From Denitratisoma sp. (lineage in GTDB: Bacteria; Pseudomonadota; Gammaproteobacteria; Burkholderiales; Rhodocyclaceae): a stretch of 64,000 nucleotides of DNA. Where the stretch lies: positions 736,948 through 800,947 of the forward strand of contig JAVSMO010000001.1 of the NCBI GenBank assembly GCA_032027165.1, given 5' to 3'. The translations under genes were made by a program, and so were the position numbers. The notes beneath the pieces are model-generated. The model was not told the origin of the DNA. It saw only the letters and a program-made list of their open reading frames with translations, and did not search any database. Shown piece by piece: positions 46,136 to 54,709 of the stretch. Every line of letters starts with the position of its first letter. Within the stretch, counting starts at the first letter, position 1.

Positions 46136-47776
46136 ATGCCGGCGAATCCCTACACCATCGGCCTCGACAAGAACGCGGCCAACTACACGCCGCTGTCGCC
46201 GCTCTCGTTCATCGAACGGACGGCGGCGGTCTATCCGCAGCGCACTTCCGCCATCCACGGCATGCGACGCTATGCCTGGGACGAGACCTACGCCCGCTGC
46301 CGCCGTCTGGCCGCCGCCCTGGCGGCACGCGGCATCGGCAAGAACGACACCGTCGCCGCGATGCTCTCCAACACGCCGGAAATGCTGGAATGCCATTTCG
46401 GCGTGCCGATGGCCGGCGCCGTGCTCAACACCCTGAACACCCGGCTGGATGCCGATGCGATCGCCTTCATGCTCAACCACGGCGAGGCGAAGGCGCTGAT
46501 CACCGACCGCGAATTCTCGTCGACGATTGCGAAGGCGCTGGCGCAGGCCGGGCGCGACATGCTGGTGATCGACGTGGACGACTCCGAGTATGCCGGGCCG
46601 GGCGAGCGCGTCGGCAGCATCGACTACGAGGCATTCCTCGCTGGCGGCGATCCGCAATTCGTCTGGCAGGGGCCGGGCGACGAGTGGGACGCCATTTCGC
46701 TCAACTACACCTCCGGCACCACCGGCAACCCGAAAGGCGTCGTCTACCACCATCGCGGCGCCTACCTCAATGCCGTCTCGAACATCGTTTCCTGGGGCAT
46801 GCCGCCGCACGCGGTGTACCTGTGGACGCTGCCGATGTTCCACTGCAACGGCTGGTGCTTCCCATGGACCATGGCGGCCAATGCCGGCACCAGCGTCTGC
46901 CTGCGCCGCGTCGAAGCGAAGGCCATCCTCGACGCCATCCGCGAACACAAGGTGACGCACTATTGCGGTGCGCCAATCGTGCACTCCATGCTGATCAATG
47001 CGCCGGCCGAGTGGCGCGAGGGCATTGCGCATAAAGTCAGCGCCCTGGTGGCGGCGGCACCGCCGCCGGCTTCGATGATCGAGGGCATGAACCGGATCGG
47101 CTTCGACATCACACACGTCTACGGCCTTACCGAGACCTACGGGCCGGCCTCGGTCTGCGCCAGACACCCCGAATGGGGCGATCTGCCGCTCGAGGAGCAG
47201 GTGCGCCTGAACGGCCGCCAGGGCGTGCGCTACCACCTGCAGGAAGGCCTCACGGTGCTGGACCCGGAGACGATGCAGCCGGTGCCGCGCGACGGCGAGG
47301 CCATCGGCGAGATCATGTTCCGCGGCAATATCACCATGAAGGGCTACCTGAAGAACCCGCAGGCGACGGAGGAGGCCTTCCGCGGCGGCTGGTACCATTC
47401 CGGCGACCTCGCCGTGCTGCATGGCGACGGCTACGTCAAGATCAAGGACCGCTCCAAGGACGTCATCATTTCCGGCGGCGAGAACATCTCCTCGGTGGAG
47501 GTGGAGGATGTGCTCTACCGCCATCCCGCGGTGCTGGCGGCGGCGGTGGTGGCCACCCCCGATCCGAAGTGGGGCGAGGTGCCCTGCGCCTTCATCGAGC
47601 TGAAGGAGGGCGCGCAGGCGACGGAGGCCGAGTTCATCGATTTCTGCCGCGAACGCATGGCGCGCTTCAAGGTGCCGAAGAAGGTGGTGTTCTGCCCGCT
47701 GCCGAAGACGTCCACCGGCAAGATCCAGAAATTCATCCTGCGCGAGAAGGCGAAATCGACGCAGGCCTTCGATTAA
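46136..47776 (+). CDS. Acyl-CoA synthetase (AMP-forming)
   Basis: A 546-residue ANL-family ligase with a GAAAGAAA-type site before the ATG. The phosphate-binding loop is NYTSGTTGNPKGVVYHH. The adenylate motif is YGLTETYGP. The hinge segment is GWYHSGDLAVLHGDGYVKIKDRSKDVIISGGENI, and the catalytic Lys is in PKTSTGKIQKF. It resembles medium-chain/AlkK-type fatty acyl-CoA ligases. It activates an acid to its CoA ester and opens the catabolic block that follows. The chain or ring type of the substrate is not clear. Confidence 0.93.
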   Translation: MPANPYTIGLDKNAANYTPLSPLSFIERTAAVYPQRTSAIHGMRRYAWDETYARCRRLAAALAARGIGKNDTVAAMLSNTPEMLECHFGVPMAGAVLNTLNTRLDADAIAFMLNHGEAKALITDREFSSTIAKALAQAGRDMLVIDVDDSEYAGPGERVGSIDYEAFLAGGDPQFVWQGPGDEWDAISLNYTSGTTGNPKGVVYHHRGAYLNAVSNIVSWGMPPHAVYLWTLPMFHCNGWCFPWTMAANAGTSVCLRRVEAKAILDAIREHKVTHYCGAPIVHSMLINAPAEWREGIAHKVSALVAAAPPPASMIEGMNRIGFDITHVYGLTETYGPASVCARHPEWGDLPLEEQVRLNGRQGVRYHLQEGLTVLDPETMQPVPRDGEAIGEIMFRGNITMKGYLKNPQATEEAFRGGWYHSGDLAVLHGDGYVKIKDRSKDVIISGGENISSVEVEDVLYRHPAVLAAAVVATPDPKWGEVPCAFIELKEGAQATEAEFIDFCRERMARFKVPKKVVFCPLPKTSTGKIQKFILREKAKSTQAFD

Positions 47777-47786
47777 GGAGAAGCAT

Positions 47787-48590
47787 ATGAGCGCTGTCAT
47801 GACATCCCCCAACGAGCCCCTTTTGCTGCGCAACGACGACAACGGCGTCACCACGCTCACGCTGAATCGTCCGAGCCAGTTCAATTCCCTTTCCGACGCG
47901 CTGATCGACGAATTGCACGCGACGCTGGATGCCATCGCCCAGGACCCGTCGGCGCGCGTCGTCGTGCTGGCGGGGGCCGGCAAGGCTTTCTGTGCCGGCC
48001 ACGACCTGAAGGAGATGCGCTCGCATCCCGACAAGGCCTACCAGCAGGCGCTGTTCAGGAAATGCGGCCGCATGATGATGAAGCTGGTCGAGCTGCCGCA
48101 GCCGGTGATCGCGCGGGTGCACGGCATGGCGGTGGCCGCCGGCTGCCAGCTGGTCGCCATGTGCGACCTGGCGGTGGCGGTCGACACGGTGAAGTTCGCC
48201 GTCTCCGGCGTGAACCTCGGCCTGTTCTGCAGCACGCCGGCGGTGCCGCTGTCGCGCAACCTGCCGCGCAAGCAGGCCTTCGAGATGCTGGTGACCGGCG
48301 AGTTCATGGACGCGCAGGCGGCGCTCGCGCGCGGCCTGGTGAACCGCGTCGTGCCGGCCGACCAGTTCGACGCCGAGGTGAAGAAGCTGACCGATTCGAT
48401 CCTCGCCAAGTCGCCGGCGGCGGTGGCGATGGGCAAGCAGGCCTTCTACCGCCAGATGGAGATGGGGCTGGACGGCGCCTACCAGTTGGCCGCCGAGACC
48501 ATGGCCTGCAACATGATGGCCGAAGATGCCCAGATCGGCATCGACGCCTTCATCGCCAAGCAGCCGATGCCGAAATGGAAGGGCAAGTAG
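47787..48590 (+). CDS. Crotonase-fold protein, ECHDC3-like
   Basis: A 267-residue enoyl-CoA hydratase/isomerase family protein. The oxyanion hole residues are kept (AFCAGHDLKEM and HGMAVAAGC). The two catalytic Glu of classical enoyl-CoA hydratase are replaced by Gln121 (AAGCQLVAMCD) and Gly141 (FAVSGVNLGLFCSTP). The NLGLFCSTPAVPLSRN block matches the ECHDC3 subfamily. Ordinary hydration is therefore doubtful, and another CoA-ester reaction is likely. It starts 10 bases after the ligase and is probably co-transcribed. Confidence 0.9.
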   Translation: MSAVMTSPNEPLLLRNDDNGVTTLTLNRPSQFNSLSDALIDELHATLDAIAQDPSARVVVLAGAGKAFCAGHDLKEMRSHPDKAYQQALFRKCGRMMMKLVELPQPVIARVHGMAVAAGCQLVAMCDLAVAVDTVKFAVSGVNLGLFCSTPAVPLSRNLPRKQAFEMLVTGEFMDAQAALARGLVNRVVPADQFDAEVKKLTDSILAKSPAAVAMGKQAFYRQMEMGLDGAYQLAAETMACNMMAEDAQIGIDAFIAKQPMPKWKGK

Positions 48591-48656
48591 CCGGGCAGGG
48601 CGAATCCGGTTATCATGAATTTAGACCTAAAATAACTGCCAGGGGCAGAGGGTGGA

Positions 48657-49409
48657 GTGGCAGAGGACTGCATTCTCGAGACAAGAAACCTCGTCAAGGA
48701 ATTCAAGGGTTTCATCGCCGTCAACGACGTCAGCCTGAAGGTCAGGCGCGGGCACATCCACGCACTGATCGGACCGAACGGCGCCGGCAAGACCACCTGC
48801 TTCAACCTGCTGACCAAGTTCCTCGAGCCGACGCGCGGCGCGATCAGCTTCAACGGCATCGACATTACCGGCGAGAAGCCGGCGCAGATCGCCCGCCGCG
48901 GCATCGTCCGCTCCTTCCAGATTTCCGCCGTCTTCCCGCACCTGACCGTGCTGGAGAACGTGCGCATCGCACTACAGAGGAAACTCGGCACCTCTTTCCA
49001 TTTCTGGCGCTCCGACAGGAGCCTGAATGGGCTGAACGGCCGTGCCATGGAACTGCTCGCGCAGGTTGGCCTGGAATCCTTCGCCGGCATGGTCACCGTC
49101 GAACTGCCCTACGGCCGCAAGCGTGCGCTGGAAATCGCTACCACCCTGGCGCTGGAGCCCGAGTTGATGCTCCTCGACGAGCCGACCCAGGGCATGGGCC
49201 ACGAGGACGTCGATCTCGTCAAGCAGCTCATCAAGAAGGTCTCGGCCAACCGCACCGTGTTGATGGTGGAGCACAACATGGGCGTGGTGGCCGACATCTC
49301 CGACACCATCACCGTGCTGGCGCGCGGCGCCGTGCTGGCGGAAGGCCCCTATGCCGAGGTGTCGAAGAACCCGGCGGTGATCGAAGCCTACATGGGCACG
49401 GCGCACTGA
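48657..49409 (+). CDS. Branched-chain-type ABC importer ATPase (LivG-like)
   Basis: A 250-residue ATPase starting with GTG. Walker A is GPNGAGKTTCFN. The signature region is VELPYGRKRALEIATTLALEPELMLLDEPTQGMG, in which the canonical LSGGQ appears as LPYGRKR as is usual for LivG. It pairs with the LivF-like ATPase whose ATG overlaps its stop. A TAAAAT box is at 48631-48636, about 20 bases before the start. In this context the cargo may be an organic acid rather than an amino acid. Confidence 0.9.
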   Translation: MAEDCILETRNLVKEFKGFIAVNDVSLKVRRGHIHALIGPNGAGKTTCFNLLTKFLEPTRGAISFNGIDITGEKPAQIARRGIVRSFQISAVFPHLTVLENVRIALQRKLGTSFHFWRSDRSLNGLNGRAMELLAQVGLESFAGMVTVELPYGRKRALEIATTLALEPELMLLDEPTQGMGHEDVDLVKQLIKKVSANRTVLMVEHNMGVVADISDTITVLARGAVLAEGPYAEVSKNPAVIEAYMGTAH

Positions 49410-50116
49410 TGAGCGCGACGGAATATCTTCGCGTCACCGACCTGCATGCCTTCTACGGCGAGTCGCACATCCTCCACGGCATGGATTTCCGCGTGAGCCG
49501 CGGCGAGTGCGTGACCCTGCTCGGCCGCAACGGCGCCGGACGCACGACGACGCTGAAAGCCATCCTCGGCCTGACCGGCAAGCGCACCGGCTCGGTGATG
49601 CTGAACGGCCGCGATGTGATCGGCTGGCCGAGCCACCGCATTGCCCACTTGGGCGTCGGCTATTGCCCGGAGGAGCGCGGCATCTACGCCAGCCTGTCGG
49701 CCGAGGAGAACCTCATGCTGCCGCCCGTGGTAGGCAGCGGCGGCATGCCGGTCGAGGAGATCTACCGCATGTTTCCCAACCTGGAGGAGCGCCGGAAGAG
49801 CCAGGGCTCGCGGCTGTCGGGCGGCGAGCAGCAGATGCTAGCCATGGCGCGCATCCTGCGCACGGGGGCCCGACTGCTGCTGCTCGACGAGATTTCGGAG
49901 GGACTGGCGCCGGTCATCGTGCAGAAGCTGGGCGAGGTGATCCGCAGCCTCAAGGAGAAGGGCTTCACCATCGTCCTGGTGGAACAGAACTTCCGCTTCG
50001 CCGCGCCGCTCGCCGACCGCATGTACATCGTCGAGCACGGGCGCATCGTGGCGGAAATCGATAAGGGCGAGCTGGAAGAGAAGCAGGCGTTGTTGCACGA
50101 GTATCTCGGGGTTTAA
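49409..50116 (+). CDS. Branched-chain-type ABC importer ATPase (LivF-like), Walker A Lys to Arg
   Basis: A 235-residue ATPase whose ATG overlaps the livG-like stop. The signature SGGEQQMLAMARIL and Walker B LLLLDEISEGLAP are intact. Walker A reads GRNGAGRTTT: the normally invariant Lys is Arg45 (codon CGC at 49541-49543). I recall the same change in other LivF-type proteins, so it may be a tolerated variant. It should form a heterodimer with the LivG-like subunit, whose Walker A is intact. Confidence 0.92.
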   Translation: MSATEYLRVTDLHAFYGESHILHGMDFRVSRGECVTLLGRNGAGRTTTLKAILGLTGKRTGSVMLNGRDVIGWPSHRIAHLGVGYCPEERGIYASLSAEENLMLPPVVGSGGMPVEEIYRMFPNLEERRKSQGSRLSGGEQQMLAMARILRTGARLLLLDEISEGLAPVIVQKLGEVIRSLKEKGFTIVLVEQNFRFAAPLADRMYIVEHGRIVAEIDKGELEEKQALLHEYLGV

Positions 50117-50136
50117 CCAACGAAGAGGAGAGAGAG

Positions 50137-51369
50137 ATGAAAAGCAAATTGATCGGTACTTTGGTCGGCGCCGCAGCGATGTCCATGGCGGCAGGCCAGG
50201 CTTTTGCCCAGAAGGCGCCGGCGGTGAAGCTGTCCGGCGACATGGTGAAGATCGGCGTCCTCACCGACATGTCCGGCGTGTATTCGGACCTGGGCGGACA
50301 GGGTTCGGTGACGGCCGCGCAGATGGCGGTCGAGGACTTCAAGGCGCAGGCCAAGCCGTCCTGGAAGATCGAGCTGGTCTACGCCGACCACCAGAACAAG
50401 GCCGACGTCGGCTCCAACAAGGTGCGCGAGTGGTACGACACGCAGGGCGTCGACATGGTTACCGACGTGCTCAACTCGGCCGTGGCACTGGCCGTCTCCA
50501 AGGTGACGCAGGAAAAAAACCGCATCCTCATCGACACGGGCGCAGCGTCTACCCGCCTCACCAACGAGGACTGCTCGCCCAATACGGTGCATTACGTGTA
50601 TGACACCTATGCCCTGGCCAACGGCCCGGGCAAGGCCGTCACCAAGCAGGGCAAGGACACCTGGTTCTTCCTGACGGCCGACTATGCCTTCGGCCATTCG
50701 CTCGAGGCCGACACGACCAACGCGGTCAAGGCTTCCGGCGGCAAGGTGCTCGGCTCGGTGCGCCATCCGCTCAACGCCTCGGACTTCTCCTCCTTCCTGC
50801 TGCAGGCGCAATCCTCGAAGGCGAAGGTGGTCGGCCTGGCCAATGCCGGCGGCGACACCATCAACTCGATCAAGGCGGCCAACGAGTTCGGCCTGACCAA
50901 GAGCCAGACCATCGTCGGCCTGCTCACCACCATCATCGACATCCACGCGCTCGGCCTGCCGACCACGCAGGGCATGATGTTCACAGAGGGCTTCTACTGG
51001 AACCTCAACAACGAGACGCGCGAGTGGAGCCGCCGCTTCTTCGGCAAGCACAAGAAGATGCCGTCGATGCTGCATGCCGGCACCTATTCGGCCGTGATGA
51101 CCTACCTGAAGGCGGTGCAGGCGACCGGCACCGACGACGCGCCCACGGTGATGAAGAAGATGAAGGCCACGCCGATCAACGACTTCTTCGCCAAGAACGG
51201 CAAGATCCGCGAGGACGGCCGCATGGAGCACGACATGTACCTGGTCGAGGTGAAGAAGCCGGCCGAGTCGAAGGAGCCGTGGGACTACTACCACATCAAG
51301 GCGGTGATCCCGGCCAACGAGGCTTTCCAGCCGATGTCGCTGTCGCGCTGCCCGCTGGTGAAAAAGTAA
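50137..51369 (+). CDS. Substrate-binding protein of the Liv-type importer
   Basis: A 410-residue periplasmic protein with a signal peptide (about 1-24, ending GQAFAQ). The Peripla_BP_6-like fold begins VKIGVLTDMSGVYSDLGGQGSVTAAQMAVEDF. It supplies the permease pair downstream. AGGAGAGAG precedes the ATG. Related proteins in betaproteobacteria bind aromatic or other organic acids as often as branched-chain amino acids, so the ligand is open. Confidence 0.92.
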   Translation: MKSKLIGTLVGAAAMSMAAGQAFAQKAPAVKLSGDMVKIGVLTDMSGVYSDLGGQGSVTAAQMAVEDFKAQAKPSWKIELVYADHQNKADVGSNKVREWYDTQGVDMVTDVLNSAVALAVSKVTQEKNRILIDTGAASTRLTNEDCSPNTVHYVYDTYALANGPGKAVTKQGKDTWFFLTADYAFGHSLEADTTNAVKASGGKVLGSVRHPLNASDFSSFLLQAQSSKAKVVGLANAGGDTINSIKAANEFGLTKSQTIVGLLTTIIDIHALGLPTTQGMMFTEGFYWNLNNETREWSRRFFGKHKKMPSMLHAGTYSAVMTYLKAVQATGTDDAPTVMKKMKATPINDFFAKNGKIREDGRMEHDMYLVEVKKPAESKEPWDYYHIKAVIPANEAFQPMSLSRCPLVKK

Positions 51370-51384
51370 TCCGAGGCACCGAGC

Positions 51385-52272
51385 GTGTCGGAGATCTTCG
51401 GCATCCCCATCCAGGCCTTCATGGGCCAGCTCATGCTGGGCCTGGTCAACGGCTCGTTCTACGCCATGCTGAGCCTGGGGCTGGCCGTCATCTTCGGCAT
51501 GCTCAACATCATCAACTTCGCCCACGGCGCGCTGTACATGGCCGGGGCGATGCTGGCCTGGATGGGCCTCAATTACTTCGGCATCGGCTACTGGTGGTCG
51601 CTGCTGCTGGCGCCGCTGGGCGTCGGCATCGTAGGCGTGATCATCGAACGAAGCATGCTGCAGTGGCTGTACAAGCTCGACCATCTCTACGGCCTGCTGC
51701 TCACCTTCGGCCTGGCGCTGATCCTCGAGGGCCTGTTCCGCGACCTCTACGGCGTCTCCGGCCTGCCGTATTCGATCCCGGAGGAGTTCGCCGGCGCCTA
51801 CAACCTCGGCTTCATGTTCCTGCCCAAGTACCGCGCCTGGGTCATCCTGGCCTCGCTGCTGGTGTGCTTCGCCACCTGGTTCGTCATCGAGAAGACGCCG
51901 CTCGGCGCCTACCTGCGCGCGGCGACGGAGAACCCCCAGCTCACCCAGGCCTTCGGCATCAACGTCCCGCTGATGGTGATGCTGACCTACGGCTTCGGCG
52001 TGGCGCTGGCCGGCTTCGCCGGCGTGCTGGCGGCGCCGGCCATGCAGGTGAGCCCGCTGATGGGCTCCAACCTGATCATCGTGGTGTTCGCGGTGGTGGT
52101 GATCGGCGGCATGGGCTCCATCCTGGGTTCCATCGTCACCGGCCTCGGCCTCGGCGTGATCGAGGGACTGACCAAGGTGTTCTATCCGGAGGCATCGTCG
52201 ACGGTGGTGTTCATCATCATGGCCATCGTCCTGCTGGTGCGGCCGGCCGGACTGTTCGGGAGGGAGAAGTGA
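51385..52272 (+). CDS. Liv-type ABC permease (LivH-like)
   Basis: A 295-residue permease starting with GTG, with about eight transmembrane helices. The family motif LGLAVIFGMLNIINFAHGALYMAG is at residues 32-55. The C-terminal GGMGSILGSIVTGLGLGVIEG loop contacts the ATPases. It overlaps the livM-like gene by 4 bases. Confidence 0.94.
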   Translation: MSEIFGIPIQAFMGQLMLGLVNGSFYAMLSLGLAVIFGMLNIINFAHGALYMAGAMLAWMGLNYFGIGYWWSLLLAPLGVGIVGVIIERSMLQWLYKLDHLYGLLLTFGLALILEGLFRDLYGVSGLPYSIPEEFAGAYNLGFMFLPKYRAWVILASLLVCFATWFVIEKTPLGAYLRAATENPQLTQAFGINVPLMVMLTYGFGVALAGFAGVLAAPAMQVSPLMGSNLIIVVFAVVVIGGMGSILGSIVTGLGLGVIEGLTKVFYPEASSTVVFIIMAIVLLVRPAGLFGREK

Positions 52273-53201
52273 ACCGCAAGCTCGTCGGCTACGGTATTCT
52301 CCTGGCGCTGATGCTGGTGGCGCCGGCCGTCGTCTATCCGGTGCTGGTGATGAAAGTGCTGTGCTTCGCCCTGTTCGCCTGCGCCTTCAACCTGCTGATC
52401 GGCTATACTGGGCTGCTCTCCTTCGGTCATGCCGTCTTCCTCGGCAGCGCCGGCTATGTCGCCGGGCACAGCATCAAGGTGTGGGGCTTTCCGCCGGAAA
52501 TCGGCCTGGTCTTCGCCGCGCTGGCCGCCGCCGCCCTCGGCTGGGTCATCGGCAGCCTGGCCATCCGCCGCTCGGGCATCTATTTCGCCATGATCACCCT
52601 GGCGCTGGCGCAGATGATGTACTTCTTCTTCCTGCAGGCGCCGTTTACCGGCGGCGAGGACGGGCTGCAGGACGTGCCGCGCGGCAAGCTGCTCGGCGTG
52701 ATCGACCTTGCCGACGACTTCAACCTCTACTACTTCGTGCTGGCGATCTTCGTCTTCGCCTTCTGGCTGATCCACCGCACCATCCATTCGCCCTTCGGGC
52801 AGGTGCTGAAGGCGATCCGCGAGAACGAGGCGCGTGCCATCTCGCTTGGCTATGACGTGGCCAAGTACAAGCTGCTGGCCTTCGTGCTCTCCGCCGGCCT
52901 GGCGGGGCTGGCCGGCGCCACCAAGACGCTGGTGTTCCGTTTCGCCACCCTGACCGACGCCCACTGGCACACCTCGGGCGAGGTGGTCCTGATGACGCTG
53001 CTGGGCGGCATGGGCACGGTGTTCGGTCCGGTGGTCGGCGCCGCCACCATCGTCACCCTGCAGAACGAACTGGCCGACAAGGTCGGCTCGCTCGTTACCG
53101 TCATCATGGGCGCGATCTTCGTCGTCTGCGTGCTGGCCTTCCGCCGCGGCATAGTCGGCGAGCTGGGCGCGCTCTACAAGCGGATGACCGGCACGCGCTA
53201 G
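52269..53201 (+). CDS. Liv-type ABC permease (LivM-like)
   Basis: A 310-residue permease starting with the GTG at 52269, inside the livH-like stop region. The motif FNLLIGYTGLLSFGHAVFLGSAGY lies at about 41-64, with about nine transmembrane helices, and the ATPase-contact loop is LLGGMGTVFGPVVGAA. The stop codon falls within a 16-base palindrome shared with the convergent tetR gene. Confidence 0.94.
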   Translation: MNRKLVGYGILLALMLVAPAVVYPVLVMKVLCFALFACAFNLLIGYTGLLSFGHAVFLGSAGYVAGHSIKVWGFPPEIGLVFAALAAAALGWVIGSLAIRRSGIYFAMITLALAQMMYFFFLQAPFTGGEDGLQDVPRGKLLGVIDLADDFNLYYFVLAIFVFAFWLIHRTIHSPFGQVLKAIRENEARAISLGYDVAKYKLLAFVLSAGLAGLAGATKTLVFRFATLTDAHWHTSGEVVLMTLLGGMGTVFGPVVGAATIVTLQNELADKVGSLVTVIMGAIFVVCVLAFRRGIVGELGALYKRMTGTR

Positions 53202-53209
53202 CTAGCGCG
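53194..53209. repeat. 16-base perfect palindrome containing both stop codons
   Basis: CGCGCTAGCTAGCGCG is a perfect palindrome. It contains the livM-like stop TAG (53199-53201) and, on the other strand, the tetR stop TAG (53204-53202). There is no gap between the two genes. It may fold in both transcripts as a short hairpin. Confidence 0.6.
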
Positions 53210-53771
53210 CTATTCTGTCGGCGATCCAGCGCTTCATTTCACCCATGTCGGCATCGAACTTGCCGCAACTCATCAGGCTCAGGCCGAACACGTAGGCGTA
53301 GAGCAGCAGGCTGCGGCTGGAGGCCTCCCGCGGCGGCATGCCGCGCGCCTCGAAGCCCCGGCGGCCGAATTCCAGGCGGGCGGCGTCGACTTCCTCCACC
53401 ACCGCGGCGGCGGCCGCGTCGCGCCGCGCCCAGTCGCGCATGGCCATCTCGATGTGCATGCCCTTGCGGTTGCGGTTGGCGCTGTAGACCTCGATGACGT
53501 GGTAGGCGCGCGGCAGTTCCTCGCCGGGCACGGCGCGCGTCTGTTTCTGGATGTCGCGGATGCGCCCTTCCTTCCAGGTCTCGAGCACGGCGTCGAGCAG
53601 GTCGCGGCGGTCCTTGAAGTGCCAGTAGAAGCTGCCCTTGGTGACCTTCAGGCGCTTGGCCAGCACCTCGACACGGATGCCGTCGAGGCCTTTCTCGGCG
53701 AGGATGTCCAGCGCCGCCTTGATCCAGGCGGCGCGGTCCAGCTGCTGTCGGTTCGGCTCGGGTTTGGCCAT
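53202..53771 (-). CDS. TetR-family transcriptional regulator
   Basis: A 189-residue regulator. The N-terminal helix-turn-helix (AAWIKAALDILAEKGLDGIRVEVLAKRLKVTKGSFYWHFKDRRDLLDAVLETW) is typical. The ligand domain (about 65-189) is not diagnostic. It is divergent from etfB; the 188-base intergenic region (53772-53959) holds two palindromes suited to a TetR dimer. It is a plausible regulator of the acyl-CoA block on either side. Confidence 0.93.
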   Translation of the reverse strand: MAKPEPNRQQLDRAAWIKAALDILAEKGLDGIRVEVLAKRLKVTKGSFYWHFKDRRDLLDAVLETWKEGRIRDIQKQTRAVPGEELPRAYHVIEVYSANRNRKGMHIEMAMRDWARRDAAAAAVVEEVDAARLEFGRRGFEARGMPPREASSRSLLLYAYVFGLSLMSCGKFDADMGEMKRWIADRIAR

Positions 53772-53804
53772 TGTCGTCGGGCGTATTGAAAAGACCGGAA
53801 GCTT

Positions 53805-53840
53805 GCGCTACGATAGCGCTTTCCATACGGTAGCGTATGG
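53805..53840. promoter_or_regulatory. Two palindromes, candidate TetR operators
   Basis: GCGCTA-CGA-TAGCGC (53805-53819) is followed 3 bases later by CCATACG-GTAG-CGTATGG (53823-53840). Both are perfect inverted repeats of the size bound by TetR dimers. They lie 33-69 bases from the tetR start and 120-155 bases from the etfB start. I did not find the CCATACG palindrome before the ligase or livG-like genes. Confidence 0.5.
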
Positions 53841-53959
53841 AGGAATTCTGCCGGCAACGGCCGGCCGTGTCAAACCTCCCGGCGCGGTGCCATAATCCGG
53901 CGGAGGAGAGGCGGGCCGCGCCGGGCGCGGCGTTCGCACTAACGCAAAGGAGAACAGGT

Positions 53960-54709
53960 TTGAAGATCCTCGTACCGGTCAAGCGCGTGGTTGACTACAA
54001 CGTCAAGGTACGCGTCAAGGGCGACGGTTCCGGCGTGGACCTCGCCAACGTCAAGATGTCGATGAACCCCTTCGACGAGATTGCCGTCGAGGAAGCCGTC
54101 CGCCTCAAGGAAGCCGGCATCGCCACCGAGGTGGTCGCGGTGTCCTGCGGCGTCGCCGCCTGCCAGGAGACCCTGCGCACGGCGCTGGCCATCGGCGCCG
54201 ACCGCGCCATCCTGGTCGAGACCGACGTCGAACTGCAGCCGCTCGCCGTGGCCAAGCTGATGAAGGCGGTGGCCGCGAAGGAGGGCCCGCAGGTCGTCAT
54301 CTTCGGCAAGCAGGCCATCGACGACGATGCCAACCAGACCGGCCAGATGTTCGCTGCCCTGATGGGCTGGCCGCAGGCGACCTTCGCCTCGAAAGTCGTC
54401 ATCGCCGACGGCAAGGCGACCGTGACGCGCGAGATCGACGGCGGTCTCGAGACCGTCGAGCTGAAGCTGCCGGCGGTGGTCACCACCGACCTGCGCCTGA
54501 ACGAGCCGCGCTACGCCACGCTGCCGAACATCATGAAGGCCAAGAAGAAGCCGCTCGACACCCTGAAGCCGGGCGACCTCGGCGTCGACGTGGCGCCGCG
54601 CCTGACCACGCTGAAGGTGGTCGAGCCGCCCAAGCGCGCCGGCGGTACCAAGGTGGCCGACGTCAAGCAGCTGGTCGACAAACTCAAGAATGAAGCGAAG
54701 GTGATCTGA
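53960..54709 (+). CDS. etfB: Electron transfer flavoprotein, beta subunit
   Basis: A 249-residue protein starting with TTG at 53960, preceded by AAGGAGA 8-9 bases upstream. This gives the standard N-terminus [17 protein letters not shown]. The AMP-binding region and the recognition-loop segment EAVRLKEAG...[16 protein letters not shown] are typical. With EtfA it accepts electrons from acyl-CoA dehydrogenases. The EtfA ATG overlaps its stop. Confidence 0.96.
   Translation: MKILVPVKRVVDYNVKVRVKGDGSGVDLANVKMSMNPFDEIAVEEAVRLKEAGIATEVVAVSCGVAACQETLRTALAIGADRAILVETDVELQPLAVAKLMKAVAAKEGPQVVIFGKQAIDDDANQTGQMFAALMGWPQATFASKVVIADGKATVTREIDGGLETVELKLPAVVTTDLRLNEPRYATLPNIMKAKKKPLDTLKPGDLGVDVAPRLTTLKVVEPPKRAGGTKVADVKQLVDKLKNEAKVI

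Noticed and set aside
47033-47057. AAAGTCAG as a seventh strong copy of the bipartite repeat
   Set aside because: Two of ten bases in the long arm and two of seven in the short arm differ, and the GC-rich context makes a chance match likely. It was kept only as a weak copy.
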